A stretch of DNA of 64,000 nucleotides from Luteolibacter ambystomatis (GCF_018137965.1 NZ_CP073100.1:1922001-1986000), one strand, 5' to 3'; counted from the first letter of the stretch, positions 43,981 to 54,109 are shown. Notes: generated by a model not told the origin, from the sequence alone. A program made the numbers and translations.

Positions 43981-44928
43981 ATGAAACCCTGGCTCATCAG
44001 CCTTCCCACGATTGCCGCGTGCATCTGGTTCGCACCCGCGGCGCACGCCGTTTTGAAAACCGGCGATCCGGCCCCGAAGATCCAGGTCAGCGCCTGGGCT
44101 CAGGGCGATGAGGTAAAGGAATTCGAAGGCGACAAGGTCTATATCGTCGAGTTCTGGGCCACCTGGTGCGGCCCGTGCGTCGCCTCGATCCCGCACATCA
44201 ACGACATCCAGAAGAAATACAAGGACAAGGGACTCGTGGTCATCGGCCAGAATCTCGGCGAGGACAAGAAGACCGTCACCGACTTCATCAAGCAGATGGG
44301 CGGGAAGATGGGCTACCGCGTGACCGTGGATGACAAGTCCGATGGAGGCTGGATGGGCAAGCACTGGCTCACCGCCGCCGGACAAAACGGCATCCCCTGC
44401 GCCTTCGTGGTGAACAAGAAGGGCAGCATCGCCTACATCGGCCATCCGATGTCGCTGAAGGAAGAGGTTCTTGAAAAGCTGCTGGGTGAACCTTCCACCA
44501 AATCCTCCGCCGAGCCGGCGGCTCCGGCGGAAGATGCCGCCCCGAGCGCGAAGGCCACCGAACTGGCCACCCGCGCCAAGGCCGAAATCGCCGCCGGGAA
44601 ACTGGCCGAGGCGGAAGCGACCATCGCCCAGTTGCAGGAGGCGCTCCCGGCCAAGTTCGGCTACATCGGCGGGCTGGCGCAGTTGGACCTGCTGATCGCG
44701 CAAAAGCAGCCAGGCGACGCGGTCGAGCTCTCGAAGCTGCTTTGCGAGGACTACGCCAAGCAACCCGCGGTTGTCGCGGAGGTCGCCGCCCATCTGGTGG
44801 CACAACAGGACCCGGCGGCATCCCTGAAAGCCGCCGCGGAAAAGATCGCCACTCCGCTGGCAGCCACCGCCGGTCCGGCGCAGGCCAACGCCTCCGCCAC
44901 CCTCGCGCGCATCGCTTCCTTGAAATAA
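43981..44928 (+). CDS. TlpA-like periplasmic thioredoxin with C-terminal helical extension
   Basis: A 315-residue protein; the ATG at 43981 (MKPWLISLPTIAACIWFAPAAHA) supplies a signal peptide. The thioredoxin fold contains EFWATWCGPCVASIPHINDIQKKY with redox pair C63/C66, IGQNLGEDKKTVTDF and GIPCAFVVNKKGSIAYIGHP with the cis-Pro region. After an Ala-rich linker the C-terminal 100 residues are helical, TPR-like (AKAEIAAGKLAEAEATIAQLQEAL). It probably reduces or oxidises thiols outside the cytoplasm. It lies 50 bp before moxR and may be in the same transcript. Confidence 0.9.
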   Translation: MKPWLISLPTIAACIWFAPAAHAVLKTGDPAPKIQVSAWAQGDEVKEFEGDKVYIVEFWATWCGPCVASIPHINDIQKKYKDKGLVVIGQNLGEDKKTVTDFIKQMGGKMGYRVTVDDKSDGGWMGKHWLTAAGQNGIPCAFVVNKKGSIAYIGHPMSLKEEVLEKLLGEPSTKSSAEPAAPAEDAAPSAKATELATRAKAEIAAGKLAEAEATIAQLQEALPAKFGYIGGLAQLDLLIAQKQPGDAVELSKLLCEDYAKQPAVVAEVAAHLVAQQDPAASLKAAAEKIATPLAATAGPAQANASATLARIASLK

Positions 44929-44978
44929 GCCCCTCCCCTGCCTTTTCCACCGCCCTTTCCCACCCTGCCTTTTCTTTC

Positions 44979-45950
44979 ATGACTGATACCCGAACCCATT
45001 TCGTCCAGGCCGTCCGCGACCGCGTCAGTGAAGTCGTCGTCGGCCAGGATGTCGTCGTCGAGCGCATGATGATCGCGCTGCTCACCGGCGGCCACCTGCT
45101 GCTGCTGGGCGTGCCCGGCACCGCGAAGACCCTGCTTGTGAACGCCGTCGCCCGCGCCATCGACCTCCAGTTCAGCCGCGTGCAGTTCACCATCGACATG
45201 CTGCCGTCCGACATCATCGGTTCGGAACTTCTTGACCAGGCCACCGGCCGCTTCCGCACCCACCAGGGTCCGGTCTTCACCAACCTGCTGCTGGCGGATG
45301 AAATCAACCGCGCCGCCCCGAAGGTTCAGAGCGCGCTGCTGGAGGCGATGCAGGAACGCAAGGTCACCATCGGCAACGCGACCTATCCGCTGCCGATGCC
45401 TTTCCTCGTCATCGCCACGCAGAACCCGGTGGAGCAGGCTGGCACCTTCGAACTGCCGGAAGCGCAGCTCGACCGCTTCATGCTCTGCCACCGGCTCGAC
45501 TATCCGTCCGCCGAACAGGAGGAGGAAGTACTACGCAGACAGTTGAAAATGGGCCTGAAGAAGGTCGAGGGCGGCGCGATGCCGAAGAGCGCCTTCGACA
45601 TGATCAATGCCGAGCCGGTCTGCCACCTTGATGACCTCATCGGTGCGATGACGGACGTTCAGGCGGTGCATGTGAGCGAGGTGTTCATGAAGCACTGCGT
45701 GGAACTCATCCGCCTGACCCGCACGCATCCCTCCATCGAGATGGGCTGCTCCACCCGTGCCAGCCTGGCCATCGTGCAGGCCGCCCGCGCCCGTGCCTTC
45801 GTGAACCAGCGCGACTATGTCGTACCGGAGGATCTCTTCGCGCTCGCCGAGGATGTGATCCTCCACCGCATCCGCCTCAGCTACGAGGCCCTCGCGGATG
45901 GACGGAAGCCCCGCCAGGTGCTTGAGGAGCTGCTTCACCAACTCGGCTGA
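44979..45950 (+). CDS. moxR: MoxR-family AAA+ ATPase
   Basis: A 323-residue protein. Walker A is GVPGTAKT (residues 44-51), Walker B LLLADEINRA, and sensor and arginine-finger regions follow (VIATQNPVEQAGTFELPEAQLDRFM). MoxR ATPases act as chaperones for VWA-domain proteins and DUF58 partners, which are encoded next. The longer open frame upstream runs through the TlpA gene and is rejected; the ATG at 44979 begins the conserved protein. Confidence 0.95.
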   Translation: MTDTRTHFVQAVRDRVSEVVVGQDVVVERMMIALLTGGHLLLLGVPGTAKTLLVNAVARAIDLQFSRVQFTIDMLPSDIIGSELLDQATGRFRTHQGPVFTNLLLADEINRAAPKVQSALLEAMQERKVTIGNATYPLPMPFLVIATQNPVEQAGTFELPEAQLDRFMLCHRLDYPSAEQEEEVLRRQLKMGLKKVEGGAMPKSAFDMINAEPVCHLDDLIGAMTDVQAVHVSEVFMKHCVELIRLTRTHPSIEMGCSTRASLAIVQAARARAFVNQRDYVVPEDLFALAEDVILHRIRLSYEALADGRKPRQVLEELLHQLG

Positions 45951-45961
45951 TCCCGCGCGCG

Positions 45962-46816
45962 ATGAATCCCTCCGGGACCCTGTCCTCCGATCATCTGGAC
46001 GCGCGCCAGTTCGAGATCGCCGTGAAGCGATTGGCGGATGCGCTCGCCTACGGCCAGGAAAGCTCGCCTTTCCTCGGCTCCGGCATCGAGTACGTGCAAT
46101 CGCGCCTCTATCAGAGCGGTGATCCCGTGAAGTTCATCGACTGGCGCACCACCGGCCGCACCGGACGTTTTCATGTGAAGGAGTACGAGGCCCCGAAGCA
46201 GATGCCCGTCTATCTGCTGGTGGACACCTCCGCCTCGATGTCCGTGAGCTCGTTGAAGCTGAGCAAGTACGCCTGGGCGGTGCAGATCGCCGGCGGCCTC
46301 GCGCTCGCGGCAGTGGAGCACATGAATCCGGTGGGCCTCATGGCCGTGGGTGAACGCACGCTGCATCACACGCCCGCGCTTTCACGCGGCATCATCCTCC
46401 AGTGGCTGCACCAGCTCCGCCACTATCATTTCAATGAAGGCACCACGCTGGGCAAGCGCGTGCGCGAACTCATCCCGCGTGTCGAACAACGCTGCCTGTT
46501 CGTGGTCATCAGCGACCTTCACGATCCGGACGCGCTTCCGGCGATCAAGCTGATGGCGCAGGATCACGATTGCGCCGTGCTGCATCTGGAAGATCCCGCC
46601 GAGCGCGGGAAGTTGCGCGCGGGCATCCTGCGCGGCGTGGAAGCGGAATCCGCGCAGGAATTCGTCGCACGCGGCGGCACCAAGTTCATCACCGATGAAG
46701 TGGGCGCTCCCTTGCGCCGCGCGGGCGTGGATTACCTGAAGCTGCCCACGGACGAGCCGATCCTCGCAAAGCTGCGCCATTTCCTGAAGAACCGCTCGAA
46801 CAGGAGGAACGCATGA
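45962..46816 (+). CDS. DUF58 domain protein of the MoxR-Bat operon
   Basis: A 284-residue protein with the DUF58 core YQSGDPVKFIDWRTTGRTGRFHVKEYEA and a following VWA-like strand LLVDTSASMSVSS. Such proteins are the invariant second partner of MoxR. The stop overlaps the next start by four bases (ATGA). Confidence 0.93.
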   Translation: MNPSGTLSSDHLDARQFEIAVKRLADALAYGQESSPFLGSGIEYVQSRLYQSGDPVKFIDWRTTGRTGRFHVKEYEAPKQMPVYLLVDTSASMSVSSLKLSKYAWAVQIAGGLALAAVEHMNPVGLMAVGERTLHHTPALSRGIILQWLHQLRHYHFNEGTTLGKRVRELIPRVEQRCLFVVISDLHDPDALPAIKLMAQDHDCAVLHLEDPAERGKLRAGILRGVEAESAQEFVARGGTKFITDEVGAPLRRAGVDYLKLPTDEPILAKLRHFLKNRSNRRNA

Positions 46817-47631
46817 GATCACGCGCGTCCGCCATCCTCCGTCTGGCCTGCTGTGCCGTGGCTGCCACGCAGCTCGCAAGCGCCGCGCCGAAGCCCGGCG
46901 ACATCGGCTTGGAAAAAGATTATCCCATCACGCTCGATCGCGGCGACTACCAGCCGCGCGCGCTGGATGACCGCACGCCGATCATCCTGCGTCTGGAAAA
47001 GATCCAGCCGGAGAAGGACGGCCGCTTCACCTACATCTTCCATCCCATCGGCTTCGAGCCCGGCTCCTACAAACTCGCGGACTACCTCGTGCATCCGGAT
47101 GGCACGCCCGCCACCGAGATCGGCGATGCGAGGATCGACATCGGCTCGCTTCTTCCTCCCGATCACATGGGGATACTCAACCGTTTCGAGCCACGGCCGT
47201 TTCCATTCTTCGGCGGTTACCGCATGATGCTCGGTGGTCTGGCCGTGCTGTGGTTGTGCGGACTTCCCGCATTGATCTGGTTGGGACGGAAAAAGAAGGT
47301 CGTGGATACCGGGGAAGTCGCTCCGCCCGCACCTTCCTATGCCGAGCGCATGCGTCCCTTGGTGGAAGCCGCCGCCGCGGGTACTCTGACCGCCACCGGA
47401 CAGGCAGAGCTGGAACGCCTGATGAGCGGCTACTGGCGCGAAAAGATCGCCACTCCCGACCAGCACATGACCGAGGCGCTCGCCGCGCTCAAGCGTCATC
47501 CCGAGGCCGGATCGCTGCTGCGTGCGATGGAGCGCTGGCTGCACCATCCCGGCGGCGCTTCGAAGCAGGAGATCGATGCCTTGCTTGAACCCTACCTTAC
47601 CATGGCGGTGGAAAGCGGGGTGGCCGCGTGA
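46813..47631 (+). CDS. Bat-operon membrane protein, single anchor with helical cytoplasmic tail
   Basis: A 272-residue protein: signal peptide (MRSRASAILRLACCAVAATQLASA), a beta-rich periplasmic domain of about 110 residues, a membrane helix (MLGGLAVLWLCGLPALIWLG, about residues 138-157) and a helical tail. Its position between DUF58 and the first VWA gene matches the small DUF4381-type or BatD-like subunit of comparable operons, but similarity is not obvious by eye. It overlaps both neighbours (ATGA at start, GTGA at end), so translation is coupled. Confidence 0.82.
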   Translation: MRSRASAILRLACCAVAATQLASAAPKPGDIGLEKDYPITLDRGDYQPRALDDRTPIILRLEKIQPEKDGRFTYIFHPIGFEPGSYKLADYLVHPDGTPATEIGDARIDIGSLLPPDHMGILNRFEPRPFPFFGGYRMMLGGLAVLWLCGLPALIWLGRKKKVVDTGEVAPPAPSYAERMRPLVEAAAAGTLTATGQAELERLMSGYWREKIATPDQHMTEALAALKRHPEAGSLLRAMERWLHHPGGASKQEIDALLEPYLTMAVESGVAA

Positions 47632-48545
47632 GCTTCCATCATCCCGAACTGCTCTGGCTCCTCGCGCTTCCCGTCTTCTGGGGCTTCTGGCAATGGGTGC
47701 GCCGCGGTCATCCGGTGGTGCTGCCCTTCGACCACGGCCAACAGCGCAGTGGCAAGGCGCTGCGCTTCTTCACCAATCTGGCGGGCACGCTGCCCGCTCT
47801 GCTGCTCGCCATCGCCGTGCTGATGCTGGCCGGTCCGCGCAAAACCGCTCCACCGCAGGACGAGCGGATCATGAACAACATCATCCTGTGCATCGATGTC
47901 TCCGGCTCGATGGGCGCGCGCTTCGGAAAAGGCACGCGCTTCGAAGCCGCCGTGGATGCCGCGCGCGAGTTCTGCAACTACCGCAAGGGCGATGCCTTCG
48001 GTCTCACCATCTTCGGCTCCGAGTTCATCCACTGGGTACCTCCCACGAAGGAAATGTCCGCCATTTCCAGCGCGATGAACTACGTCCGTCCGGACAACAT
48101 GCCGCCATGGATGGGTGGCACGCTCATCGCCAATGCGCTCCACGGCTGCCGTGAGGAACTGGAACGCACCGAGCAGGGCGACCGCGCCGTGGTTCTCATC
48201 ACCGACGGTGGCAGCGGCGACTTCGCCAATGGCGGCGACCGCCGCATTGCCGAGGAGCTGAGCGCCGCGAATGTCCGCGTATTCGGCATCCAGGTTGGCA
48301 ACGACGGAATCGGCGGCGGCGGCATGGAAACCATCGCCGGAACCACCGGTGGCAAGGTCTTCAATGTCGATGACCGCTCGGCGCTCGACAATGTGTTCCG
48401 CGAAATCGACCGCATGCAGAAGGCGCGCTTCAAGCAGGTGACCGCGGATTGGGTCGATGATTACACGCCTCTCGCCATCGCCGGACTCGTGACGGCGGCT
48501 CTCTACGTCCTTTCGCTGCTGGGACTCCGTTACACCCCCTGGTGA
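47628..48545 (+). CDS. VWA-domain membrane protein, BatA-like
   Basis: A 305-residue protein starting at GTG 47628, coupled to the previous stop. There are two N-terminal helices (LLWLLALPVFWGFWQWV and TLPALLLAIAVLMLAG), then a VWA domain with MIDAS motif DVSGS (ILCIDVSGSMGARFG) and VVLITDGGSGDF, and a C-terminal helix. This topology is that of BatA in the Bat (aerotolerance) operons of Bacteroides and Leptospira. The role is not settled; envelope stress is suggested. Confidence 0.92.
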   Translation: MSFHHPELLWLLALPVFWGFWQWVRRGHPVVLPFDHGQQRSGKALRFFTNLAGTLPALLLAIAVLMLAGPRKTAPPQDERIMNNIILCIDVSGSMGARFGKGTRFEAAVDAAREFCNYRKGDAFGLTIFGSEFIHWVPPTKEMSAISSAMNYVRPDNMPPWMGGTLIANALHGCREELERTEQGDRAVVLITDGGSGDFANGGDRRIAEELSAANVRVFGIQVGNDGIGGGGMETIAGTTGGKVFNVDDRSALDNVFREIDRMQKARFKQVTADWVDDYTPLAIAGLVTAALYVLSLLGLRYTPW

Positions 48546-49558
48546 TCCCCATGAATCCCGAAACCCTCCATCTCCAAGCCATCTGGGCCGCGCTGGCCGC
48601 CGCCGTGATCGCCGGCATCGGCGAGTGGCTCCACACCCGCCGTCTGAAGCGGGTGCAGGCGCTGGCCTTCGGACCGGCCGGACGCCCGCGGCGCTGGACC
48701 GTGATCGCGCCGGTGTGCCGCATCGTCGGAGTCACGGCACTCGCGTGGTCGCTGGTCACACTGCTTTCCTTCGACCGCCTCACGCGCCAGCGCGATGGCC
48801 GCAAGCCGCCGGATCGCAACCTGATGATCCTGCTCGATGTCTCCCCTTCCATGCTGCTGAAGGACGGCGGGGAAAATGGCACGCAGACCCGGAACGAACG
48901 CGCCGCCGCCGTACTGAAGTCCGTGCTCGACCGCATTCCGGGCGACCGCGTGCGCTTCACCGCCGCCGGATTCTATACCGAAACGCGCCTGCTGGTGAAG
49001 GAGTGCCAGGATCGGGAGCTGATCCTTCACCTCGTGGGCGGCACGCCCTTCCACATCACCTACGAACCTGGCAAGACCGACCTTCTCAAGTCGCTGAACC
49101 AGGCAGGCACGATCATGAAGGGCTGGGAACGCAAGTCCACCACCCTGCTCGTCATCTCCGATGGCGATAGCGTGCCCCCGACCGGCTTGAATCCGATGCC
49201 TTCCTCCGTCTCCGAAGTCATCTTCGCGGGTGTGGGTGATTCCAGCCGCGGCACCTTCATCGACGGCCACCTTTCCCGTCAGGACACGTCTAACCTGTCC
49301 CAACTCGCACGGCGGCTGCACGGCACGTTCTACGATTGCAACGTGAAGCACGTCCCCAGTGAGGCGCTGAAGAAACTGAATGCGGAGGACACGGGCACCG
49401 CGCGCTGGCGCACCGACCGCCGTTTCATCGCGCTGGCTTCGCTGGCGGTTTCCTCCGTGCTGCTGTGCCTGCTGCCGCTGCTTCTCGAATACCTCGGCAG
49501 CGCGTGGCGTCCGCGTCCCGCCCCGCTGCGTTCACTCCAGCCCAGCCCGGTCCCATGA
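48542..49558 (+). CDS. VWA-domain membrane protein, BatB-like
   Basis: Starts at GTG 48542 by overlap with the preceding stop (ATG 48551 is an alternative). It has an N-terminal helix, a MIDAS motif DVSPS (LMILLDVSPSMLLKD), LLVISDGDSVPPTG, and a final helix (FIALASLAVSSVLLCLLPLLLEYL). It is the second VWA partner of the operon and 338 residues long. Confidence 0.92.
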   Translation: MIPMNPETLHLQAIWAALAAAVIAGIGEWLHTRRLKRVQALAFGPAGRPRRWTVIAPVCRIVGVTALAWSLVTLLSFDRLTRQRDGRKPPDRNLMILLDVSPSMLLKDGGENGTQTRNERAAAVLKSVLDRIPGDRVRFTAAGFYTETRLLVKECQDRELILHLVGGTPFHITYEPGKTDLLKSLNQAGTIMKGWERKSTTLLVISDGDSVPPTGLNPMPSSVSEVIFAGVGDSSRGTFIDGHLSRQDTSNLSQLARRLHGTFYDCNVKHVPSEALKKLNAEDTGTARWRTDRRFIALASLAVSSVLLCLLPLLLEYLGSAWRPRPAPLRSLQPSPVP

Positions 49559-50292
49559 GAAAGTATCTCGTCCTCGCCTGGCTCCTTCTGCCGCTGCCGG
49601 TCGTGGTCATGCATTTCGGCCGCGGCCAGGAGTGGCTCGCCCGCGACAAGGCCCACTCGATCATCCAGCGTGCCGAGGCCGCGGAGAAGAAAGGCGAGTG
49701 GCAAAGCGCCTATGAACTCTATCGCGAAGCCGATCGCACCGCCGGATCGCAGGACCGCCAGCTCAAGCTGCGGCTCGATCTCGCCCGCGCGCGCACCGGC
49801 TTCCGGGTCGGCGAGGCAGTGGCTTCCATCGATGGCATGGACAAACTGCTCGATGATGCCGCCACGGCCACCATGCCCGCGGAGTTCCAGCAGGAGACGC
49901 ATGAACTCGCCGCCCGCCTCCACTACTACGCCGGCTGGGTGATGCGGCTGGAGGGTGCGAAGCGCGAGCTGTGGATGGAGGAGGCCGAACTCGCCCGCCA
50001 GAATTTCCGCCTGCTCTCCGAGCACTACTCCGATCCGAAGAACGAGGATCAGACTCACCGCCAGAAGGAGGATCTCGAATCCGCCGTGCAGCTCCAGCGG
50101 CTGAGTCTCACCGAACTGATGGCCCGTCCGCTGCCCGAGGAAGGCCGCGCGATGAGCGGCCAGGGCCTCAGCGAACAAATGGGCAAGCGCCGCGGCCAGC
50201 GCGGCAAGCAGCCCGGTCGCGGCCCGAATGACAAGGGCCCGCCCGCACCCGGCGGCGGCATGCGCCGATTCCAGCCGGGCTCCGGCTCCTAA
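49555..50292 (+). CDS. Bat-operon TPR-like protein with Gly/Arg/Pro-rich tail
   Basis: A 245-residue protein; ATG 49555 overlaps the previous stop (ATGA). An N-terminal anchor (YLVLAWLLLPLPVVVMHF) is followed by helical repeats (IIQRAEAAEKKGEWQSAYELYREADR) resembling TPRs, as in BatC or BatE. The tail (GKRRGQRGKQPGRGPNDKG) is basic and disordered. Confidence 0.85.
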   Translation: MRKYLVLAWLLLPLPVVVMHFGRGQEWLARDKAHSIIQRAEAAEKKGEWQSAYELYREADRTAGSQDRQLKLRLDLARARTGFRVGEAVASIDGMDKLLDDAATATMPAEFQQETHELAARLHYYAGWVMRLEGAKRELWMEEAELARQNFRLLSEHYSDPKNEDQTHRQKEDLESAVQLQRLSLTELMARPLPEEGRAMSGQGLSEQMGKRRGQRGKQPGRGPNDKGPPAPGGGMRRFQPGSGS

Positions 50293-50325
50293 CCGACTTC
50301 AAAAACCATCCATTCCCGTATTCCC

Positions 50326-53300
50326 ATGAAGCCTTCGTCACGCAACCCGCTCTTCCCTGGATCGGTGCCGCTCAGCCTGGTGCTCGCGGCCTCGGCGGCC
50401 TCCGCCCAGGTGGTCCAGATCGTGCCGCTCCAGCCAGCCGCGCAGGCCCAGCCCGCCCAACCGGTGAACCCGCAGCAGCCCGCGCAACCCGCCGGAGAAG
50501 CCGCCGCCGGACCGGCCAAGGAGGGCGAGAAAAAGGAAGCCGATCCCACCAAGGAGTTGGCCAAGGAGCTCAAGTCGATGCGGTTCGACCGCTCCGGTGA
50601 GGCGCTGCTGGCCGCCACCAAGTCCCAGAAGAAGGACACGCCGCCGACTCCCGCCGAAACCTTCGGCATGGCGGTGATGTTCGGCGATTGGACGGAGGTC
50701 GGCAAGACGCTGGCCACACTGCCACCGCAGGATGCATCCGCCATCTATGGGAAGCTGTTGGATTCGCTTGGCGATCAATCGATCTCCGTAGGCGCGGTGC
50801 TGAAGACACCGGAAAATTCATCGGATGAGGACGAGGACCCGCGCGAGCGCATGCAGCGCCAGATGAAGGAGCGGGAGGAACTGAAGAAGAAGCCCGCGCC
50901 GATCCTCAGCGAAGACTTCTACGCGATCGTCAACGCCAACCCCGCCGATCTCAAGGAGGAGAACATCCCGGCACTCACCAAGCTGGTGAAGACCGCGCTT
51001 GGCGAAGGCGGACGTGCCACGCTCGTCACCCGCATGGAAAAGGGCTGGAAAGGTCTCGGCGGCACCACGTCGGAAGGCAGGAAGCTGGCCACGCGCCTGC
51101 TTTCCTCGCTCGGCTGGATCCGCGATGCCGGACCATTCCTGCCACTGAAGAAGGAGGATTGGGACGACGCGGAAACCTCCCAGCTCATTTTCGCGATGGA
51201 GTACTTCACCCGCACCGGCGTGGAGGAAAAGGACGAGCGCCAGCTCCAGCAGGCCGCGGATCTCGCCGCGCGCGTGATGAAAACCGCACGCTTCGGCAAC
51301 TACACCCGGCCGCAGTTCCGCCCCGCCATGGAGCGGCTGGTGCAACTGCTGCCCGCACTCGATCCCGCCCAGGCGCAGAAGCTCATCCGCGAGCAACTCT
51401 TCAACCAGACCGCCACGCTTTCCGAACTCATCGGCATCATCGGCGAGCTCGGGCAGAACGCCTCCAAAGGCACCGACGTGCAGGCCCGTGCCTCCAGCCT
51501 CGGCACCCAGCACCTCATCCTCGAAGCCCTCGCGGGCAAGGAAGGCGCGTTGCCCTCGAACACCGCCGTGCTGGTGATGAACTGGCTCAATGAGGCCGAG
51601 GCCTGCTACCGCGCCGGTGGCGTGGTCACCACGGAAATGTCCCAGGCGGAGCGCATGATGCTGCGTCGCTACGGCTACGGCAACAATCAGGAGAAAGCCC
51701 CCACCCTCTCCACCGAGCAGGTCCTTTCGACCGCACCGCCCAAGGCGTTGATCGCACGGCTCAATCCCGGTCTCGCCCAGCGCGTGGAACTCACGTTGGT
51801 GAAGGTGGGCGTCCTCCTGCCGGACGAGGCGGACCTCTCGCTGCTGAAGGACTATGTGAAAAAGTATCCGGGCCTCGAGCGCGAAGTCTGCCAGGACGTG
51901 CTGGCCGGATGGGTCTCCAAGCGCACGAAGCCCGCGGAAAGCGAGCAGGTGAAACAGATGCGCGCCTACGGCTACTACATCCCGCCGCAGATGCAGCAGC
52001 AGGGTTCCGGCATCCCGCTCACCCGCCTGCGCCAGAACCAGAACATCCAGCACTTCAAGGCGCTGCTCGGCGACCTGCGCTCGATCTCGCCGGAACCGCT
52101 CGATCCGAAGCTCATCGTGCAGGCCTTCATGACGCTGCACAGCGGTGCGGAGGTCTATCGCATGGAAGACATCGAGGCGATCTTCGGCCCGCCTGAAAAG
52201 ATGGTGCAGAAGGAACTGCTCGACCTGCTCGGCGGCATGCGCGGCCGTCTCAACCAGGAATGGCGTGATCCGAAGACGCAGCAGCAGGCCGGCACCAACC
52301 GCACCGAGCAGGAAGCGAAGGACGAGGTTTCCCGCGGCTACCGCACCGCCCTCGAACTCGCGAAGCGCGGCATCCGCCCGGAGAGCGAGGATTGGTCCGC
52401 CTTCATCACCCGCGGCCAGTTGTTCTACGATGCCTCGCAGTATGAACTCCAGCGTCAGGTGAAGCTCACCGACTATGTGAACCTGCGCGACGAATCCTTC
52501 GCCAGCTTCCGCAAGGCCACCGAGCTCTATGCAGCGAAGATCCCCACCCTGCCCAGCGGCCAATGGACCATCGAGCCCTATCAGGCATGGTTCTTCGTGA
52601 TGCTCGGCGCGAGCGATCTCGCCCAGCTCACCACCAATACCGCACGGGTCGATCCGGGCCTCAAGTCCATCGGCGATGCCATGCGCGCTCTGCCGGGCGA
52701 TGCCGGTCCGCGTCACCTGGAGATCTTCGCCAAGATGCTCGGGGAGGTCTTCCCGCGCGTCCCCGCGAACATGCGCCAGCTCTTCCTCGGCTCCGGATTG
52801 GGCATCGTGGGCGCGGACAATCCCGCCGCTTCCGCCGCCACCAAGTCGCTCGACTACTACAAGGAACTGCTCGATGAAATCCAGCTCCGCATCAAGGTGG
52901 ACGGCCCGAGCCGCGTCGGCCACGGCCAGCCCTTCGGCGCCGTCGTCTCGCTGGAGACCACACGCCAGCTCCTGCGCGAAAGCGGTGGATTCAGCAAGTA
53001 TCTCCAGAACCAGTCCGACCAGCAGCGCTCGATGTTCGGCGGTGGTGAGGAAGGCGGATCGAAGAACCTGCGCGACGACTTCACCAAGAACATCCACGCC
53101 GCGCTGGACGAGACCTTCGAGGTGGTGTCCATCACCTTCCACGATGCCGCGGTGAAGACCATCGACCTGCCGCGCGAGGGCTGGGTGGAAACGCCGCTCG
53201 CCTACATGGTGCTGCGTTCGAAGACCGCCGCCGTGGATCGCATCCCATCGGTGCAGCTTGATGTGGATTTCGTCGATCAGCCCGGCCAGGTCGTGCTGCC

Positions 53301-54096
53301 GGTGATGTCCCAGGTCGAGCCGATCGATTCACACGATGCCGATGTGGAGAACCGCCCGTGCGGCGACCTCGCGCTCTCGCTCACCATGGACGAACGCGAA
53401 TGGAAGGACGGCAAGGTCGTGGTGGAAATCCAGGCTCGCGGCCAGGGAGTGATCCCGGATCTCGACAAGCTCTTCGACACCAGACGCGAGGGTTTCGATC
53501 TGGAGAGTGTCGATGGCAAGCTGTCCGTTTCCCAGTTCGTGAGCGATGGCAAGAAGCGTCTGCCACAGGCCGACCGCAACTGGCAGCTCACCTACCGCCG
53601 CAAGGCGGACCTGAAGGGTGACGTGACCTTCCCCTTCCCCGCGCTCAAGTCCGGCGTCAAACCGGCGTCCATCGACTACAAGCACTACCAGGATGCCGAC
53701 CTCGTCGAGATCGATGCCGCCAAGGCCACTGCGGGCGTGAAGCTCGCCGGACGGACCGGAAGCTGGCTCGGCACCTCCGTCATCGTGGTGCTGCTCGTAG
53801 CCGCCATCGCTGCATTGATCGCCTTCTTGAAAAAGAGAAAGCGCCAGACGGCGGAAGTGGCGAAGGAACTCTCCGCTCCCTCCAATCCCACGCCGTTCTC
53901 CACCGTCGCCTTCCTGCGCCGCATCGGCCTGACCCATGGCGATACCATGTCGGACGGCGAGAAGGTCGCCCTGTGCGAGCAGATCGCCGAGATCGAGTCC
54001 CGCTACTTCAGCGCCAAGGAGACATCGGCTGGCGATCTCTCCCCCGTCATCAGCAAGTGGCTGGAAGTCGCGCGGCGCTCCTCGGGCGTTGCCTGA
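50326..54096 (+). CDS. Large membrane-anchored protein at the end of the Bat-like operon (1256 aa)
   Basis: The protein has a signal peptide (residues 1-27), a Gln/Pro/Ala-rich linker, and a long helical region. Near the C-terminus comes a beta-rich part with FVDQPGQVVLPVMSQVEPID, then a membrane helix at about 1146-1165 (WLGTSVIVVLLVAAIAALIAFL) and a cytoplasmic tail of about 90 residues. It lies 33 bp after the TPR gene and is probably the last gene of the operon. It is not similar to any Bat protein I know. It could be the envelope target or scaffold on which the MoxR-VWA machine acts; this is inference. Confidence 0.8.
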   Translation: MKPSSRNPLFPGSVPLSLVLAASAASAQVVQIVPLQPAAQAQPAQPVNPQQPAQPAGEAAAGPAKEGEKKEADPTKELAKELKSMRFDRSGEALLAATKSQKKDTPPTPAETFGMAVMFGDWTEVGKTLATLPPQDASAIYGKLLDSLGDQSISVGAVLKTPENSSDEDEDPRERMQRQMKEREELKKKPAPILSEDFYAIVNANPADLKEENIPALTKLVKTALGEGGRATLVTRMEKGWKGLGGTTSEGRKLATRLLSSLGWIRDAGPFLPLKKEDWDDAETSQLIFAMEYFTRTGVEEKDERQLQQAADLAARVMKTARFGNYTRPQFRPAMERLVQLLPALDPAQAQKLIREQLFNQTATLSELIGIIGELGQNASKGTDVQARASSLGTQHLILEALAGKEGALPSNTAVLVMNWLNEAEACYRAGGVVTTEMSQAERMMLRRYGYGNNQEKAPTLSTEQVLSTAPPKALIARLNPGLAQRVELTLVKVGVLLPDEADLSLLKDYVKKYPGLEREVCQDVLAGWVSKRTKPAESEQVKQMRAYGYYIPPQMQQQGSGIPLTRLRQNQNIQHFKALLGDLRSISPEPLDPKLIVQAFMTLHSGAEVYRMEDIEAIFGPPEKMVQKELLDLLGGMRGRLNQEWRDPKTQQQAGTNRTEQEAKDEVSRGYRTALELAKRGIRPESEDWSAFITRGQLFYDASQYELQRQVKLTDYVNLRDESFASFRKATELYAAKIPTLPSGQWTIEPYQAWFFVMLGASDLAQLTTNTARVDPGLKSIGDAMRALPGDAGPRHLEIFAKMLGEVFPRVPANMRQLFLGSGLGIVGADNPAASAATKSLDYYKELLDEIQLRIKVDGPSRVGHGQPFGAVVSLETTRQLLRESGGFSKYLQNQSDQQRSMFGGGEEGGSKNLRDDFTKNIHAALDETFEVVSITFHDAAVKTIDLPREGWVETPLAYMVLRSKTAAVDRIPSVQLDVDFVDQPGQVVLPVMSQVEPIDSHDADVENRPCGDLALSLTMDEREWKDGKVVVEIQARGQGVIPDLDKLFDTRREGFDLESVDGKLSVSQFVSDGKKRLPQADRNWQLTYRRKADLKGDVTFPFPALKSGVKPASIDYKHYQDADLVEIDAAKATAGVKLAGRTGSWLGTSVIVVLLVAAIAALIAFLKKRKRQTAEVAKELSAPSNPTPFSTVAFLRRIGLTHGDTMSDGEKVALCEQIAEIESRYFSAKETSAGDLSPVISKWLEVARRSSGVA

Positions 54097-54109
54097 AGCC
54101 CCCGCAAAC

